Position numbers and translations under genes: made by a program | Notes under the pieces: model-generated | Database searches by the model: none | The model's input: the letters and a program-made list of their open reading frames with translations, nothing else | What the model was told of the DNA's origin: nothing | In this document: one piece after another, positions 8,420 to 17,044 of the stretch | Position numbering within the stretch: the stretch's first letter is position 1 | Layout: each line of letters begins with the position of its first letter | Source of the DNA: Ga0077560 sp046330395 | GTDB taxonomy: Bacteria; Actinomycetota; Thermoleophilia; Miltoncostaeales; Miltoncostaeaceae | Length of the DNA stretch: 64,000 bases | NCBI GenBank assembly: GCA_046330395.1 | Contig: JAXLSS010000020.1 | Location: forward strand, 3,938-67,937 | Reading direction: 5' to 3'

Positions 8420-9007
8420 GTGGGCGAGGACGTGTCACAGGTCGCGCAGTCGGGGGCCGACCGGCAGGCGGCGCCCGGTCCGCCCGAGGGCGTCCACCGC
8501 GGGATGCGGAGGCGTCTGGGACGCGTCCTGGGGCTGGGGCTGGCGGCGCTGGCGGTGGTGGTGGCGTTCGCCTTCGCGCGCCCCGGCGTGCGGCACGACA
8601 CCCGCACCCCCGCACTGGGGGTGGCCCTGCCCCGCCAGGGCCGCGACCAGCCCGCCCCGGCGCCCGAGGCGGCGCTGGCGGGGGTGCGCATGCCCGACCT
8701 GCGGGCGCTGGGGTGGCGCGCCACCGGCGCACGGGTGGACGCGGTGGCGGGCCGCACCGCCAGCACCGAGTTCTACGCGCGCCCCGGGGCGACGCTGGCG
8801 TACACGGTGGTGTCCGGCCAGGTGCTGGTGGGGCCCTCCCGCGGGGACCGCATCCTGCGCGACGGCGTGGTGCTGTACCGGCTGCCCGACAGCACGCGCA
8901 TCGCGCTCACCTGGCGCAGGGCCGGCAGGAGCGTGGTGATGTCCGCGCTGGGACCGGGGCTGCCCGAGATGCTCGACCTGGCGGTCCACCTGACACGGCG
9001 CGTCTGA
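8420..9007 (+). CDS. Single-span membrane protein, resembles anti-sigma factor tail
   Basis: The predicted 195-residue protein has a short cytoplasmic stretch, one transmembrane segment (LGLGLAALAVVVAFAF, about residues 36-52) and an extracytoplasmic domain of about 130 residues. The layout and the ending (DSTRIALTWRRAGRSVVMSA) recall C-terminal domains of membrane-anchored anti-sigma factors. The usual N-terminal HxxxCxxC zinc motif is absent, and no sigma gene is next to it, so the role is open. The start could instead be ATG 8504, just before the membrane span. It is divergent from ctaA. Confidence 0.5.
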   Translation: MGEDVSQVAQSGADRQAAPGPPEGVHRGMRRRLGRVLGLGLAALAVVVAFAFARPGVRHDTRTPALGVALPRQGRDQPAPAPEAALAGVRMPDLRALGWRATGARVDAVAGRTASTEFYARPGATLAYTVVSGQVLVGPSRGDRILRDGVVLYRLPDSTRIALTWRRAGRSVVMSALGPGLPEMLDLAVHLTRRV

Positions 9008-9098
9008 CCCCGGGTGTCAGGATCCCCCCAAATGGGGAGCGAGAAACGTTCATTGCGGCCGATGGATGGACACCACACACCATCCGCCGGGACTCCAC

Positions 9099-9188
9099 AT
9101 GCTCGCCCCCGCAATCGCCCGCCGCATCGCAATCAGCTTCGTCCTGAGCTTCGCCGCGCTGGTGGTGTTGCACAACCTGCTGGCCTGA
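9099..9188 (+). CDS. Possible 29-residue membrane micropeptide
   Basis: A short open frame starts MLAPAIARRIAIS and ends VVLHNLLA. It is one hydrophobic helix with a basic N-terminal side, the typical form of small membrane proteins that sit on larger complexes. It fills the gap before the copper-protein gene and ends 21 nt before that start. No strong ribosome site is seen (CGGGAC, 8 nt upstream, is the best). The coding status is uncertain. Confidence 0.35.
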   Translation: MLAPAIARRIAISFVLSFAALVVLHNLLA

Positions 9189-9208
9189 GGCCGAGCCCCT
9201 GGGGGCCG

Positions 9209-10609
9209 GTGCGCCGGCTGCTGGTGGCCGTCGCGCTGCTGTGCGCCCTGGGCCAGGTGCCCGTGGTGGCACAGGCCAACCTGCGGGACAGCCGGCCACC
9301 CGACGGCGCGCACCTGACCCGGGCGCCGCAGTTCCTGCGGCTGGCGTTCGACGCGCCGCTGGAGTTCGGCTCGGGGGGATTGTCCGGCCGCATCGCCGAC
9401 GCGCGGCTCCACGGGTTCGGGGCTCTGGCCTTCCGGCTGCCGATCCTGCCCACCAAGCTGGATCCGCAGGTGGCGTGGGTGCGGCTGCCCGGCGTGCTGC
9501 CCGCCGGCGCCTACCGCGTGAGCTGGCGTGTGATGACCGAGGACGGCCACGTGGTGGACGGGTCCACCGCGCTGCGGGTCGGCAGCTCCCCGGCCGCGGT
9601 GCCGGTCGCCCCGCGGCTGGCCGCCCGGCCCGGCGTGTGGGCGGCGGGCGTGGGCCGGGCGGTGATCCTGGTGGGACTCCTGGTGGCCACGGGGCTGGTG
9701 GTGCTGCGCTGGCTGGTGAGCGCGCCCGCGTGGGCGGCGGGGGGGCTCGTGCCACCGGGGCGCCCGGACGATGCCGAGACCTTCCGGGACCGGGCGGCGA
9801 GCGCCCTGCGGCTGACGGCGCCGGGCTGGTGGCTGGCCTGGTCGGCGGCGCTGGGGGCATCGCTCATCGGGGTGGCGGTGGTGTGCGTCGCAACGCTCGT
9901 TGCGCTGCACGACGGGCCCCGCGACCTGGGTGAGCTGCTCACCGCCACGCGGCTGGGATCGGCCATGTTCATCATCGCCTGGTGCTGCGTGCTGGCCCTG
10001 GCGGTGGGCGTGATGCGCCGCCCGCACCTGGGCCCCGGGCCCGGCATCGCGGCCGCCGCCGCCCTGGCCCTGCCGCCGGTGGCGGGGCTGGGCGCCATGT
10101 CCTGGCTGGGCCACGCGGGGGTGGGCACGGACGCCACCCTCAACATCGGGGCGGACCTGCTGCACAACCTGGCCACGGCCGCCTGGATCGGGGGCCTGGT
10201 GGGCCTGGCGGTGTACGTGCTGCCGGCGGGCCGGCGCATGGCCGACGCCGACCGGCTGCGGTTCGTGGCCCCGGCGGTGGTGCGGTTCTCCAGCCTGGCC
10301 CTGGCGAGCGTGGCGGTGCTGGTGGTCACCGGGGTGTACCGGGCGCTGGCCGAGGTGGCGTCGGTGGGCGACCTCACCGGCACCACGTACGGGCGGGCCC
10401 TGCTGGTGAAGCTGGGGCTGTTCGCGCTGATGCTGTGCGTGGGCGGCGTCAACCGGTTCCGGCTGCACCCCCGCCTGGAGCGGGCCGCGCTGGACCTGCC
10501 GGGCGGCGACCCCGCCGCGGCCGGGGCCCTGGCGCGCAGCGTCCGCGCCGAGCTGGTGCTGGCCGCGGCGGTGCTGGTGGCCGTGGGCGTGCTGATCAAC
10601 ACCGCGTAG
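9209..10609 (+). CDS. CopC-CopD fusion, copper resistance/import protein
   Basis: The 466-residue protein has a signal sequence, a CopC-like beta-barrel domain (residues 25-125, ending VMTEDGHVVDGSTALRVG), and then about eight membrane helices of the CopD type (NIGADLLHNLATAAWIGGLVG). CopC/CopD proteins bind periplasmic copper and move it inward, often to supply cytochrome oxidase, which fits the nearby heme A synthase. The usual first-residue His copper ligand of CopC is missing: the mature N-terminus reads QANLRDSRPP. The GTG at 9209 is the best start; a longer frame upstream crosses the small ORF at 9099. Confidence 0.82.
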   Translation: MRRLLVAVALLCALGQVPVVAQANLRDSRPPDGAHLTRAPQFLRLAFDAPLEFGSGGLSGRIADARLHGFGALAFRLPILPTKLDPQVAWVRLPGVLPAGAYRVSWRVMTEDGHVVDGSTALRVGSSPAAVPVAPRLAARPGVWAAGVGRAVILVGLLVATGLVVLRWLVSAPAWAAGGLVPPGRPDDAETFRDRAASALRLTAPGWWLAWSAALGASLIGVAVVCVATLVALHDGPRDLGELLTATRLGSAMFIIAWCCVLALAVGVMRRPHLGPGPGIAAAAALALPPVAGLGAMSWLGHAGVGTDATLNIGADLLHNLATAAWIGGLVGLAVYVLPAGRRMADADRLRFVAPAVVRFSSLALASVAVLVVTGVYRALAEVASVGDLTGTTYGRALLVKLGLFALMLCVGGVNRFRLHPRLERAALDLPGGDPAAAGALARSVRAELVLAAAVLVAVGVLINTA

Positions 10610-10621
10610 GACGGGCGGCGC

Positions 10622-10627
10622 TACACT
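10622..10627 (+). promoter_or_regulatory. -10 box (TACACT) of gatCAB
   Basis: TACACT ends 7 nt before the GTG of gatC with no ribosome site between, so gatC is probably read from a leaderless mRNA. Confidence 0.5.
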
Positions 10628-10634
10628 CCCCGCC

Positions 10635-10913
10635 GTGATCGACGCCGACGTGGTCCGGCACGTCGCGCGCCTGGCACGCCTCGCCCTCACCGGGGACGAG
10701 GTGGAGACCATGCGACGCGAGATGTCCGGCATTCTCGAGCACGTCGAGCGGGTCCAGGAGCTGGACCTGTCCGACGTGGCCCCCACAACCCATGCGATCC
10801 CCCTGCAGAACGTGCTGCGGGACGACGAACCCCGGCCCAGCCTGCCGCACGAGCTGGCGCTGCGCGAGGCGCCGCGCCCCGAGGATGGCGGCTTCGGCGT
10901 GGGGAGGATGTGA
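10635..10913 (+). CDS. gatC: Asp/Glu-tRNA(Asn/Gln) amidotransferase subunit C
   Basis: The 92-residue protein is the typical GatC size. It has VRHVARLARLALTGDE at the N-terminus and the central DVAPTTHAIPLQNVLRDDEP that clamps GatA to GatB. GatCAB converts misacylated Glu-tRNA(Gln) and Asp-tRNA(Asn) to Gln- and Asn-tRNA. It is the first gene of gatCAB. GGGGAGGA near its end is the ribosome site for gatA. Confidence 0.93.
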   Translation: MIDADVVRHVARLARLALTGDEVETMRREMSGILEHVERVQELDLSDVAPTTHAIPLQNVLRDDEPRPSLPHELALREAPRPEDGGFGVGRM

Positions 10914-12364
10914 TGGGCGAAACGCCGCTCACCGACCTCACCGCCGAGCAGGCCATCGCTGCCGTGCGGGCGGGGGAGACCAGCTCCGTGGAGCTCACCG
11001 AGGCGCACCTGGCCCGCGCCGAGGCCGACCCGTGGCACAGCTTCCTGGCGGTGGACCGCGACCGGGCGCTGGCCCGGGCCCGCGAGATCGACGCCATGCC
11101 GGAGCGGCCGCCGCTGGCCGGCGTGCCCATCGCCATCAAGGACGCCCTGTCAACGCGCGACCTCACCACCACCTCAGGGTCGCGCATGCTGGAGGGGTTC
11201 CGGCCCGTCTACACGGCCACCTGCGTGGAGCGGCTGGAGCAGGCCGGGGCGGTGGTGATCGGCAAGACCAACATGGACGAGTTCGCCATGGGCTCCTCCA
11301 CCGAGAACTCGGCCTACGGCCCCACGCTGAACCCGTGGGACCGCGGGCGGGTGCCGGGTGGGTCGTCCGGCGGTTCGGCCGCCGCGGTGGCCGCGCGCCA
11401 GGCCCCGTGGTCGCTGGGCTCCGACACCGGCGGGTCCATCCGCCAGCCGGCCTCGCTGTGCGGCATCGTGGGCATGAAGCCCACCTACGGCGCGGTGTCG
11501 CGATACGGGCTCATCGCCTTCGCCTCGTCCCTGGACCAGGTGGGACCCTTCGCGCGCACGGTGCGCGACTCGGCGCTGCTGCTGTCGCACATGGTGGGGC
11601 GCGATCCCATGGACGCCACCTCGCTGGACTGGACCACCCCCATCGCCGTGCCCGACGGGCTGCGGCTGGACGGGGTGCGCGTGGGCGTGGTGGAGGAGCT
11701 GATGGGCGAGGGGGTGGAGCCCGGCGTGCGGGCCGCCGTGGAGGCCGCCCTGCGCACCGTGGAGGACCTGGGGGGCACCCTCACGCCGGTGCACCTCCCG
11801 CACTCCAGGTACGGGCTGGCCACCTACTACCTGATCGCCCCCGCCGAGTGCTCGGCCAACCTGGCCCGGTTCGACGGCATGCGCTACGGCCACCGCACCG
11901 CCGACGCCGAGGACCTGCTGGAGACCTACGAGCGGACGCGCGCCGAGGGCTTCGGCCCCGAGGTGAAGCGGCGCATCATGATCGGCACCTTCGCGCTGGC
12001 CAGCGGCTACTACGACGCCTACTACGGCCAGGCGCAGCGCGTGCGCACCCTCATCGCCCGCGACTTCGCGGAGGCCTTCCGCGAGGTGGACCTGGTGGCC
12101 TCGCCCACGTCGCCCACGGTGGCGTTCGGGCTGGGTGACCGCACCGCCGACCCGGTGAGCATGTACCTGTCCGACACGTGCACCATCCCCATCAGCCTCG
12201 CCGGGCTGCCGTCCATCTCCATCCCGTGCGGGCTCAGCGAGGGCCTGCCCGTGGGCCTGCAGCTGGCCGGTCCGGCGCTGTCGGAGAACGCGCTGTTCGC
12301 CGCGGCGCACGCCCTGGAGGCCGCCATCGGCTTCGACACCCTCCCCGCGGGGCTGGACGCATGA
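10913..12364 (+). CDS. gatA: Asp/Glu-tRNA(Asn/Gln) amidotransferase subunit A
   Basis: The 483-residue amidase releases ammonia from glutamine for GatB. The amidase signature GGSSGGSAAAVAARQ and GSDTGGSIRQPASLCG supplies the cis-Ser and nucleophile Ser, and the catalytic Lys lies in PIAIKDAL, near residue 75. The ATG at 10913 overlaps the gatC stop (TGATG) and sits 4 nt after GGGGAGGA. A GTG at 10910 would be too close to that site. The length is normal for the family. Confidence 0.95.
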   Translation: MGETPLTDLTAEQAIAAVRAGETSSVELTEAHLARAEADPWHSFLAVDRDRALARAREIDAMPERPPLAGVPIAIKDALSTRDLTTTSGSRMLEGFRPVYTATCVERLEQAGAVVIGKTNMDEFAMGSSTENSAYGPTLNPWDRGRVPGGSSGGSAAAVAARQAPWSLGSDTGGSIRQPASLCGIVGMKPTYGAVSRYGLIAFASSLDQVGPFARTVRDSALLLSHMVGRDPMDATSLDWTTPIAVPDGLRLDGVRVGVVEELMGEGVEPGVRAAVEAALRTVEDLGGTLTPVHLPHSRYGLATYYLIAPAECSANLARFDGMRYGHRTADAEDLLETYERTRAEGFGPEVKRRIMIGTFALASGYYDAYYGQAQRVRTLIARDFAEAFREVDLVASPTSPTVAFGLGDRTADPVSMYLSDTCTIPISLAGLPSISIPCGLSEGLPVGLQLAGPALSENALFAAAHALEAAIGFDTLPAGLDA

Positions 12365-13811
12365 GCACCGCCTGGGAGGCCGTGATCGGCGTGGAGATCC
12401 ACGCCCAGCTGCTCACCCGCACCAAGATGTTCTGCGGCTGCGCGCTCAGCTTCGGCGACCCGCCCAACGTGCACACCTGCCCGGTGTGCCTGGCGCACCC
12501 GGGGGCCCTGCCGGTCACCAACCGCGCGGCCGTGCGGCTGGCGGTCATCGCCGGGCACGCCCTGGGGTGCGAGATCGCCGAGCGCTCGGTGTTCTCGCGG
12601 AAGAACTACTTCTACCCGGACCTCCCCAAGGCGTACCAGATCAGCCAGTACGACCAGCCGGTGTGCCTGGGCGGCCGGTTCCGGTACCTGTCCGAGGACG
12701 GGGAGCACTGGGTGGGAATCACCCGCGCGCACCTGGAGGAGGACGCGGCCAAGCTGGTGCACACCGGCGGTGACGGCCGTCGCGCCGGCGCCGAGCGCAC
12801 GGTGGTGGACTTCAACCGCGGCGGCACGCCCCTGCTGGAGATCGTCACCGAACCCGATCTGCGCAGCGGCGCGGAGGCCGCGGCCTTCCTCAAGCAGCTG
12901 CGCCAGACCCTGGTGCAGCTGGGCATCACCGACGGCAACATGGAGGAGGGCTCCATGCGTGCCGACGGGAACATCAGCATCCGGCCGGTGGGCAGCACCG
13001 CGCTCGGCACCAAGACCGAGCTGAAGAACATGAACAGCTTCACCTTCCTGGAGCGCGGCATCACCGCCGAGATCGCGCGGCAGATCCAGGTGGTGGAATC
13101 CGGCGGCACGGTGGTGCAGGAGACGCTGCACTTCGACCCGGTGACGGGGGAGATCCACTCGCTGCGCTCCAAGGAGGAGGCGCACGACTACCGGTACTTC
13201 CCAGAGCCCGACCTGGTGCCCGTGGTGCCCGACCGCGAGTGGGTGCGGGGGCTGCGCGAATCGCTGCCCGAGCTGCCCGTGGACCGGCGGTGGCGCTGGC
13301 AGCGTGAGCTGGGGCTCACATACGAGGACGCCGAGGTGCTGTCCGAGAGCCCGAACTGGCCGAGTACTTCGAGGCGGTGGCGCAGCACGCCCCTGCCAAG
13401 TCGGCCGCCAACTGGGTGCGCGGGGAGCTGCGCGCGCAGCTGCGCGAGGCCGGGGTGGAGCCGTGGGAGAGCCGTGTCAGCCCCGAGGCCCTTGGCGCCA
13501 TCATCGGCATGGCGGAGGCCCGGGAGATCAGCATGCCCAACGCCAAGGCCGTGCTGGCCGAGGTGGTGGCGAGCGGCGCCGACCCGCGCCAGGTGGTTGC
13601 CGACCGGGGCCTCGGGGCCATCAGCGACGAATCCGAGCTGATCGCCCTGGTGGACCGCCTCCTGGCCGACAACGCCGCGCAGGCGCAGCAGCTGCGGGAG
13701 GGCAAGGACAAGGTGGTGGGGTTCTTCGTGGGCCAGGCCATGAAGGCCACCCAGGGGCGTGCCGACCCGGGCCGCGTGGGCGAGCTGGTGCGGGAGCGCG
13801 CGCAGGCCTGA
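12361..13811 (+). CDS. gatB: Asp/Glu-tRNA(Asn/Gln) amidotransferase subunit B, one-base frameshift
   Basis: GatB activates and amidates the misacylated tRNA using ammonia from GatA. The first frame (12361 to about 13352) has GVEIHAQLLTRTKMFCGC, the zinc-type cysteines CPVCLAHPG and GGTPLLEIVTEPD. The rest, from LAEYFEAVAQHAPAKSAANW through the YqeY-like tail, is in the next frame. One G is missing near 13353 (CCGG read as CCG). With it the product is 483 residues, normal for GatB. ATGA overlap with gatA supports the start. The break is most likely a sequence error. Confidence 0.93.
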
Positions 13812-13879
13812 CGCGGCGAGGGACCAAAGGCCTGCCCATCCGTGCAGGTGTCACGGCCTGAGCCGGGCGCGCGGATCTA

Positions 13880-13885
13880 TATGCT
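13880..13885 (+). promoter_or_regulatory. -10 box (TATGCT) of ilvN
   Basis: TATGCT ends 8 nt before the GTG at 13894. It implies that the ilvN-ilvC-serA-serC group has its own leaderless promoter, 82 nt after gatB. Confidence 0.45.
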
Positions 13886-13893
13886 CCCGGGCC

Positions 13894-14382
13894 GTGGTGC
13901 AGCACACACTGAGCGTCCTCGTGGAGAACAAGCCCGGCGTCCTGTCGCGCATTGCGGGCCTGTTCACGCGCCGTGGGTTCAACATCGACTCACTGGCCGT
14001 GAGCCCCACCGAGGACCCGGATCTGTCGCGCATGACCATCGCGGTCGATGCGTCCCGGTTCCCCGTCGAGCAGATCACCAAGCAGCTCGACAAGCTGGTG
14101 AACGTGATGCGCATCCGGGATCTCGACCCGGACAACATGGTGGCGCGCGAGCTGATGCTGGTGAAGGTGGGCGCGGATGCGTCACGCCGCAGCGAGGTCA
14201 TCGGCCTGGCCGAGATCTTCGAGGCCCGCATCGTGGACGTCACCGGGCAGCACATCACCATGGAGCTCACCGGCGGCAGCGATGACCTGGTGCGGTTCGA
14301 GGAGCTCATGCGGCCGTACGGCCTGATCGAGCTCGTCAAGACCGGCGTCGTCGCCCTCAGTCGCGGGCCCCGCACCACCTGA
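13894..14382 (+). CDS. ilvN: Acetolactate synthase small (regulatory) subunit
   Basis: The 162-residue IlvN has an N-terminal ACT domain (TLSVLVENKPGVLSRIAGLF, then RGFNIDSLAVSPTEDP) and the ALS_ss C-terminal domain. It binds valine and makes the catalytic subunit feedback-sensitive. The large subunit gene ilvB, normally directly upstream, is absent from this window. Two GTG codons in a row (13894, 13897) are possible starts; the -10 spacing favours the first. Next downstream is ilvC. Confidence 0.93.
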   Translation: MVQHTLSVLVENKPGVLSRIAGLFTRRGFNIDSLAVSPTEDPDLSRMTIAVDASRFPVEQITKQLDKLVNVMRIRDLDPDNMVARELMLVKVGADASRRSEVIGLAEIFEARIVDVTGQHITMELTGGSDDLVRFEELMRPYGLIELVKTGVVALSRGPRTT

Positions 14383-14432
14383 CGTCATCGGGCGGGCGCA
14401 CGGTGCGGCCGCCACACGACCCGGGAGCACGC

Positions 14433-15440
14433 ATGTTCTACGACGACGACGCCGACCTCGACCTGCTGCGCGGAAAGACCGTGGCGGTCATTGGGTTCGG
14501 CAGCCAGGGCCACGCGCACGCGCTCAACCTGCGGGACTCCGGCGTCGACGTGGTGGTGGGTCTGCGGCCGGGCAGCGCGCGCGCCAAGCAGGCGGCCGAC
14601 CAGGGGCTCACGGTGCTGGACCCCGCCGAGGCGGCCAAGCGCGGTGACCTGGTGATGATGCTGGTGCCCGACGAGATGATGGGGCAGATCTACGACGCCC
14701 ACGTCCGTCCCGGCCTGGTGCCCGGCAACACCCTGCTGTTCGCACACGGCTTCGCCATCCACTTCGGCCAGGTGGTGCCGCCGGAGGGCGTGGACGTGGT
14801 GATGGCCGCGCCCAAGGGCCCCGGCCACCTGGTGCGGCGCACCTACCAGGAGGGCGCGGGCACCCCGGGCCTGGTGGCCGTGCACCAGGACGCCACCGGC
14901 AACGCCATGGCCACCGTGCTGGCGTACGCCAAGGGCATCGGCTGCACGCGCGCCGGCGTCATCCAGACCACGTTCGCCGAGGAGACCGAGACCGACCTGT
15001 TCGGTGAGCAGGTGGTGCTGTGCGGCGGCCTGTCCGAGCTGATCCGCGCCGGGTTCGACACGCTGGTGGACGCGGGCTACCAGCCCGAGCTGGCGTACTT
15101 CGAGTGCCTGCACGAGGTGAAGCTGATCGTGGACCTGATCTACGAGAAGGGCATCGCCGGCATGCGGTACAGCATCAGCAACACCGCCGAGTACGGCGAC
15201 CTCACCCGCGGCACCCGCATCGTCACGGAGGAGACCCGCGACGAGATGCGCCGCATCCTGTCCGAGATCCAGAACGGCCAGTTCGCCAAGGAGTGGCTCA
15301 CCGAGAACCAGGTGGGGCGCCCCACGTTCAACGCCATCGCACGCCGCCAGGCCGAGCATCCCATCGAGGAGGTCGGCAAGCGGCTGCGCGGGATGATGAG
15401 CTGGATCAACACCGAGTTCGAGACCGAGAAGGCCGATTGA
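14433..15440 (+). CDS. ilvC: Ketol-acid reductoisomerase, class I
   Basis: The 335-residue enzyme isomerises and reduces acetolactate and acetohydroxybutyrate with NADPH and Mg2+ in valine, leucine and isoleucine synthesis. The Rossmann motif is VIGFGSQGHAHALNLRDSG, with LRPGSARAKQA as the cofactor-choice loop. Metal ligands lie in FECLHEVKLIVDLIYEKG. The size is that of the short class I form. The ATG at 14433 follows GGGAG and a 50-nt gap after ilvN. It overlaps serA at its stop. Confidence 0.96.
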   Translation: MFYDDDADLDLLRGKTVAVIGFGSQGHAHALNLRDSGVDVVVGLRPGSARAKQAADQGLTVLDPAEAAKRGDLVMMLVPDEMMGQIYDAHVRPGLVPGNTLLFAHGFAIHFGQVVPPEGVDVVMAAPKGPGHLVRRTYQEGAGTPGLVAVHQDATGNAMATVLAYAKGIGCTRAGVIQTTFAEETETDLFGEQVVLCGGLSELIRAGFDTLVDAGYQPELAYFECLHEVKLIVDLIYEKGIAGMRYSISNTAEYGDLTRGTRIVTEETRDEMRRILSEIQNGQFAKEWLTENQVGRPTFNAIARRQAEHPIEEVGKRLRGMMSWINTEFETEKAD

Positions 15441-17044
15441 GCGCGGCGGTGGGAACGAAGACGCTCCGGGTCCTGGTCAGCGAGAAGCTGGCCGACGCGG
15501 GCGTCGCCGCGCTGGCGGAGCACTTCACCGTCGAATCCGGGGTGGGGTGGACCCGCGAGGAGCTGCTGGCCCGCATCGCGGGGTATGACGCCATCGTGGT
15601 GCGCAGCGCCACCAAGGTGGACGCCGAGCTGATCGCCGCGGGCATGCACCTGCGCGTGATCGGCCGGGCGGGCACCGGGGTGGACAACGTGGACGTGGCC
15701 GCGGCCACGCGCCGCGGCATCATCGTGTGCAACGCGGCGGGCTCCAACTCGCTGTCGGCCGCCGAGCACACCGTCGCCCTGCTGCTGGCCCAGGCGCGCA
15801 ACGTGGCCCCGGCTCATGCGGCCCTGGTGGAGGGCCGCTGGGAGCGATCGAAGTACGGCGGCGTGGAGCTGGACGGCAAGACGCTGGGGGTGATCGGCTT
15901 CGGCCGGATCGGCCAGATGGTGGCCGAACGCGCCAAGGGCCTGGGCATGCACGTGCTGGCCTACGACCCCTTCGTGGCGGAGGGGCGGTACCGGGAGGTG
16001 GGCGTGGACCACGCCCCCACGGCCGAGGACGTCTACGCCCAGGCCGATTTCATCACCCTGCACCTGGCATCCACGCCCGAGACCAAGAAGTTCATGGGCG
16101 CCGAGGCGTTCGCGGCGATGAAGCCGGGGGCGCGCGTGATCAACGTGGCGCGCGGCGACCTCATCGACAACGACGCCCTGGCGGAGGCCGTGCGCAGCGG
16201 CCACCTGGGCGGCGCCGGGGTGGACGTGTTCCCGGAGGAGCCCTGCACCGAGAGCCCGCTGTTCGGCCTGCCGGGCGTGGTGGTGACCCCGCACCTGGGG
16301 GCGTCCACCGCCGAGGCCCAGGACCGGGCCGGCGTGGCCGTGGCCGAGCAGGTGGTGGCGGCCCTCACCGGCGGCGTGGTGAGCTCGGCGGTGAACATCC
16401 CCGCGGTGGGGCCCGAGGCCCTGGAGGTGCTGGGCCCGTTCGTGCCGCTGGCCGAGAGCATGGGCAAGTTCGCGGTGGCCGTTGCGGGCGGGCTCACCTC
16501 GCCCATCCAGCTTGGCTACGAGGGCGACATCGCCGGGCTGGACACCCGCATGCTGAGCGCCGCGGTGATCGCCGGCGCGCTCGCGGGCCACGTGGACTCG
16601 CCGGTGAACATGGTGAACGCCGCCTCCCTGGCCGAGGAGCGCGGCATCGAATGGGTGGAGACCAGCACCCAGCGCTCCTCCGACTACCGCAGCGTGCTGT
16701 CGGTGGAGACCGGCGGGGTGAGCGTGGCCGGCACCACGGTGGGCGTCACGTCGCGGCCGCGGCTGGTGCGGTTCAACGGGCACGCCGTGGAGATCGAGCT
16801 GGGCGCCAACATGGCGGTGTTCCAGTACTCCGACGTGCCGGGCGTGATCGGCGCCGTCGGCACGGTGCTGGGCGAGGCGGGGGTGAACGTGGCCAGCATG
16901 TCCGTGGCACGCAGTGGCGACACGGCCACCATGGTGCTGAGCCTCGACAGCCGCGTGCCCGAGGCCGCGCAGGACCGCATCCGCGCCATGCGGGGCTTCG
17001 CCAAGGTCTGGTTCGTGACGCTGCCGAACGGGGGTGAGGTGTGA
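15437..17044 (+). CDS. serA: D-3-phosphoglycerate dehydrogenase, long ACT-domain form
   Basis: The 535-residue protein catalyses the first step of serine synthesis. It has a 2-hydroxyacid dehydrogenase core with GVIGFGRIGQMVAERAKG (NAD binding) and the catalytic TPHLGASTAEAQDRAG. An allosteric substrate-binding (ASB) domain and a C-terminal ACT domain (FQYSDVPGVIGAVGTVLGEA) follow, as in mycobacterial SerA. The TTG start overlaps the ilvC stop as TTGA; GTG 15449 is an alternative. It is coupled to serC (GTGA). Confidence 0.94.
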   Translation: MSAAVGTKTLRVLVSEKLADAGVAALAEHFTVESGVGWTREELLARIAGYDAIVVRSATKVDAELIAAGMHLRVIGRAGTGVDNVDVAAATRRGIIVCNAAGSNSLSAAEHTVALLLAQARNVAPAHAALVEGRWERSKYGGVELDGKTLGVIGFGRIGQMVAERAKGLGMHVLAYDPFVAEGRYREVGVDHAPTAEDVYAQADFITLHLASTPETKKFMGAEAFAAMKPGARVINVARGDLIDNDALAEAVRSGHLGGAGVDVFPEEPCTESPLFGLPGVVVTPHLGASTAEAQDRAGVAVAEQVVAALTGGVVSSAVNIPAVGPEALEVLGPFVPLAESMGKFAVAVAGGLTSPIQLGYEGDIAGLDTRMLSAAVIAGALAGHVDSPVNMVNAASLAEERGIEWVETSTQRSSDYRSVLSVETGGVSVAGTTVGVTSRPRLVRFNGHAVEIELGANMAVFQYSDVPGVIGAVGTVLGEAGVNVASMSVARSGDTATMVLSLDSRVPEAAQDRIRAMRGFAKVWFVTLPNGGEV

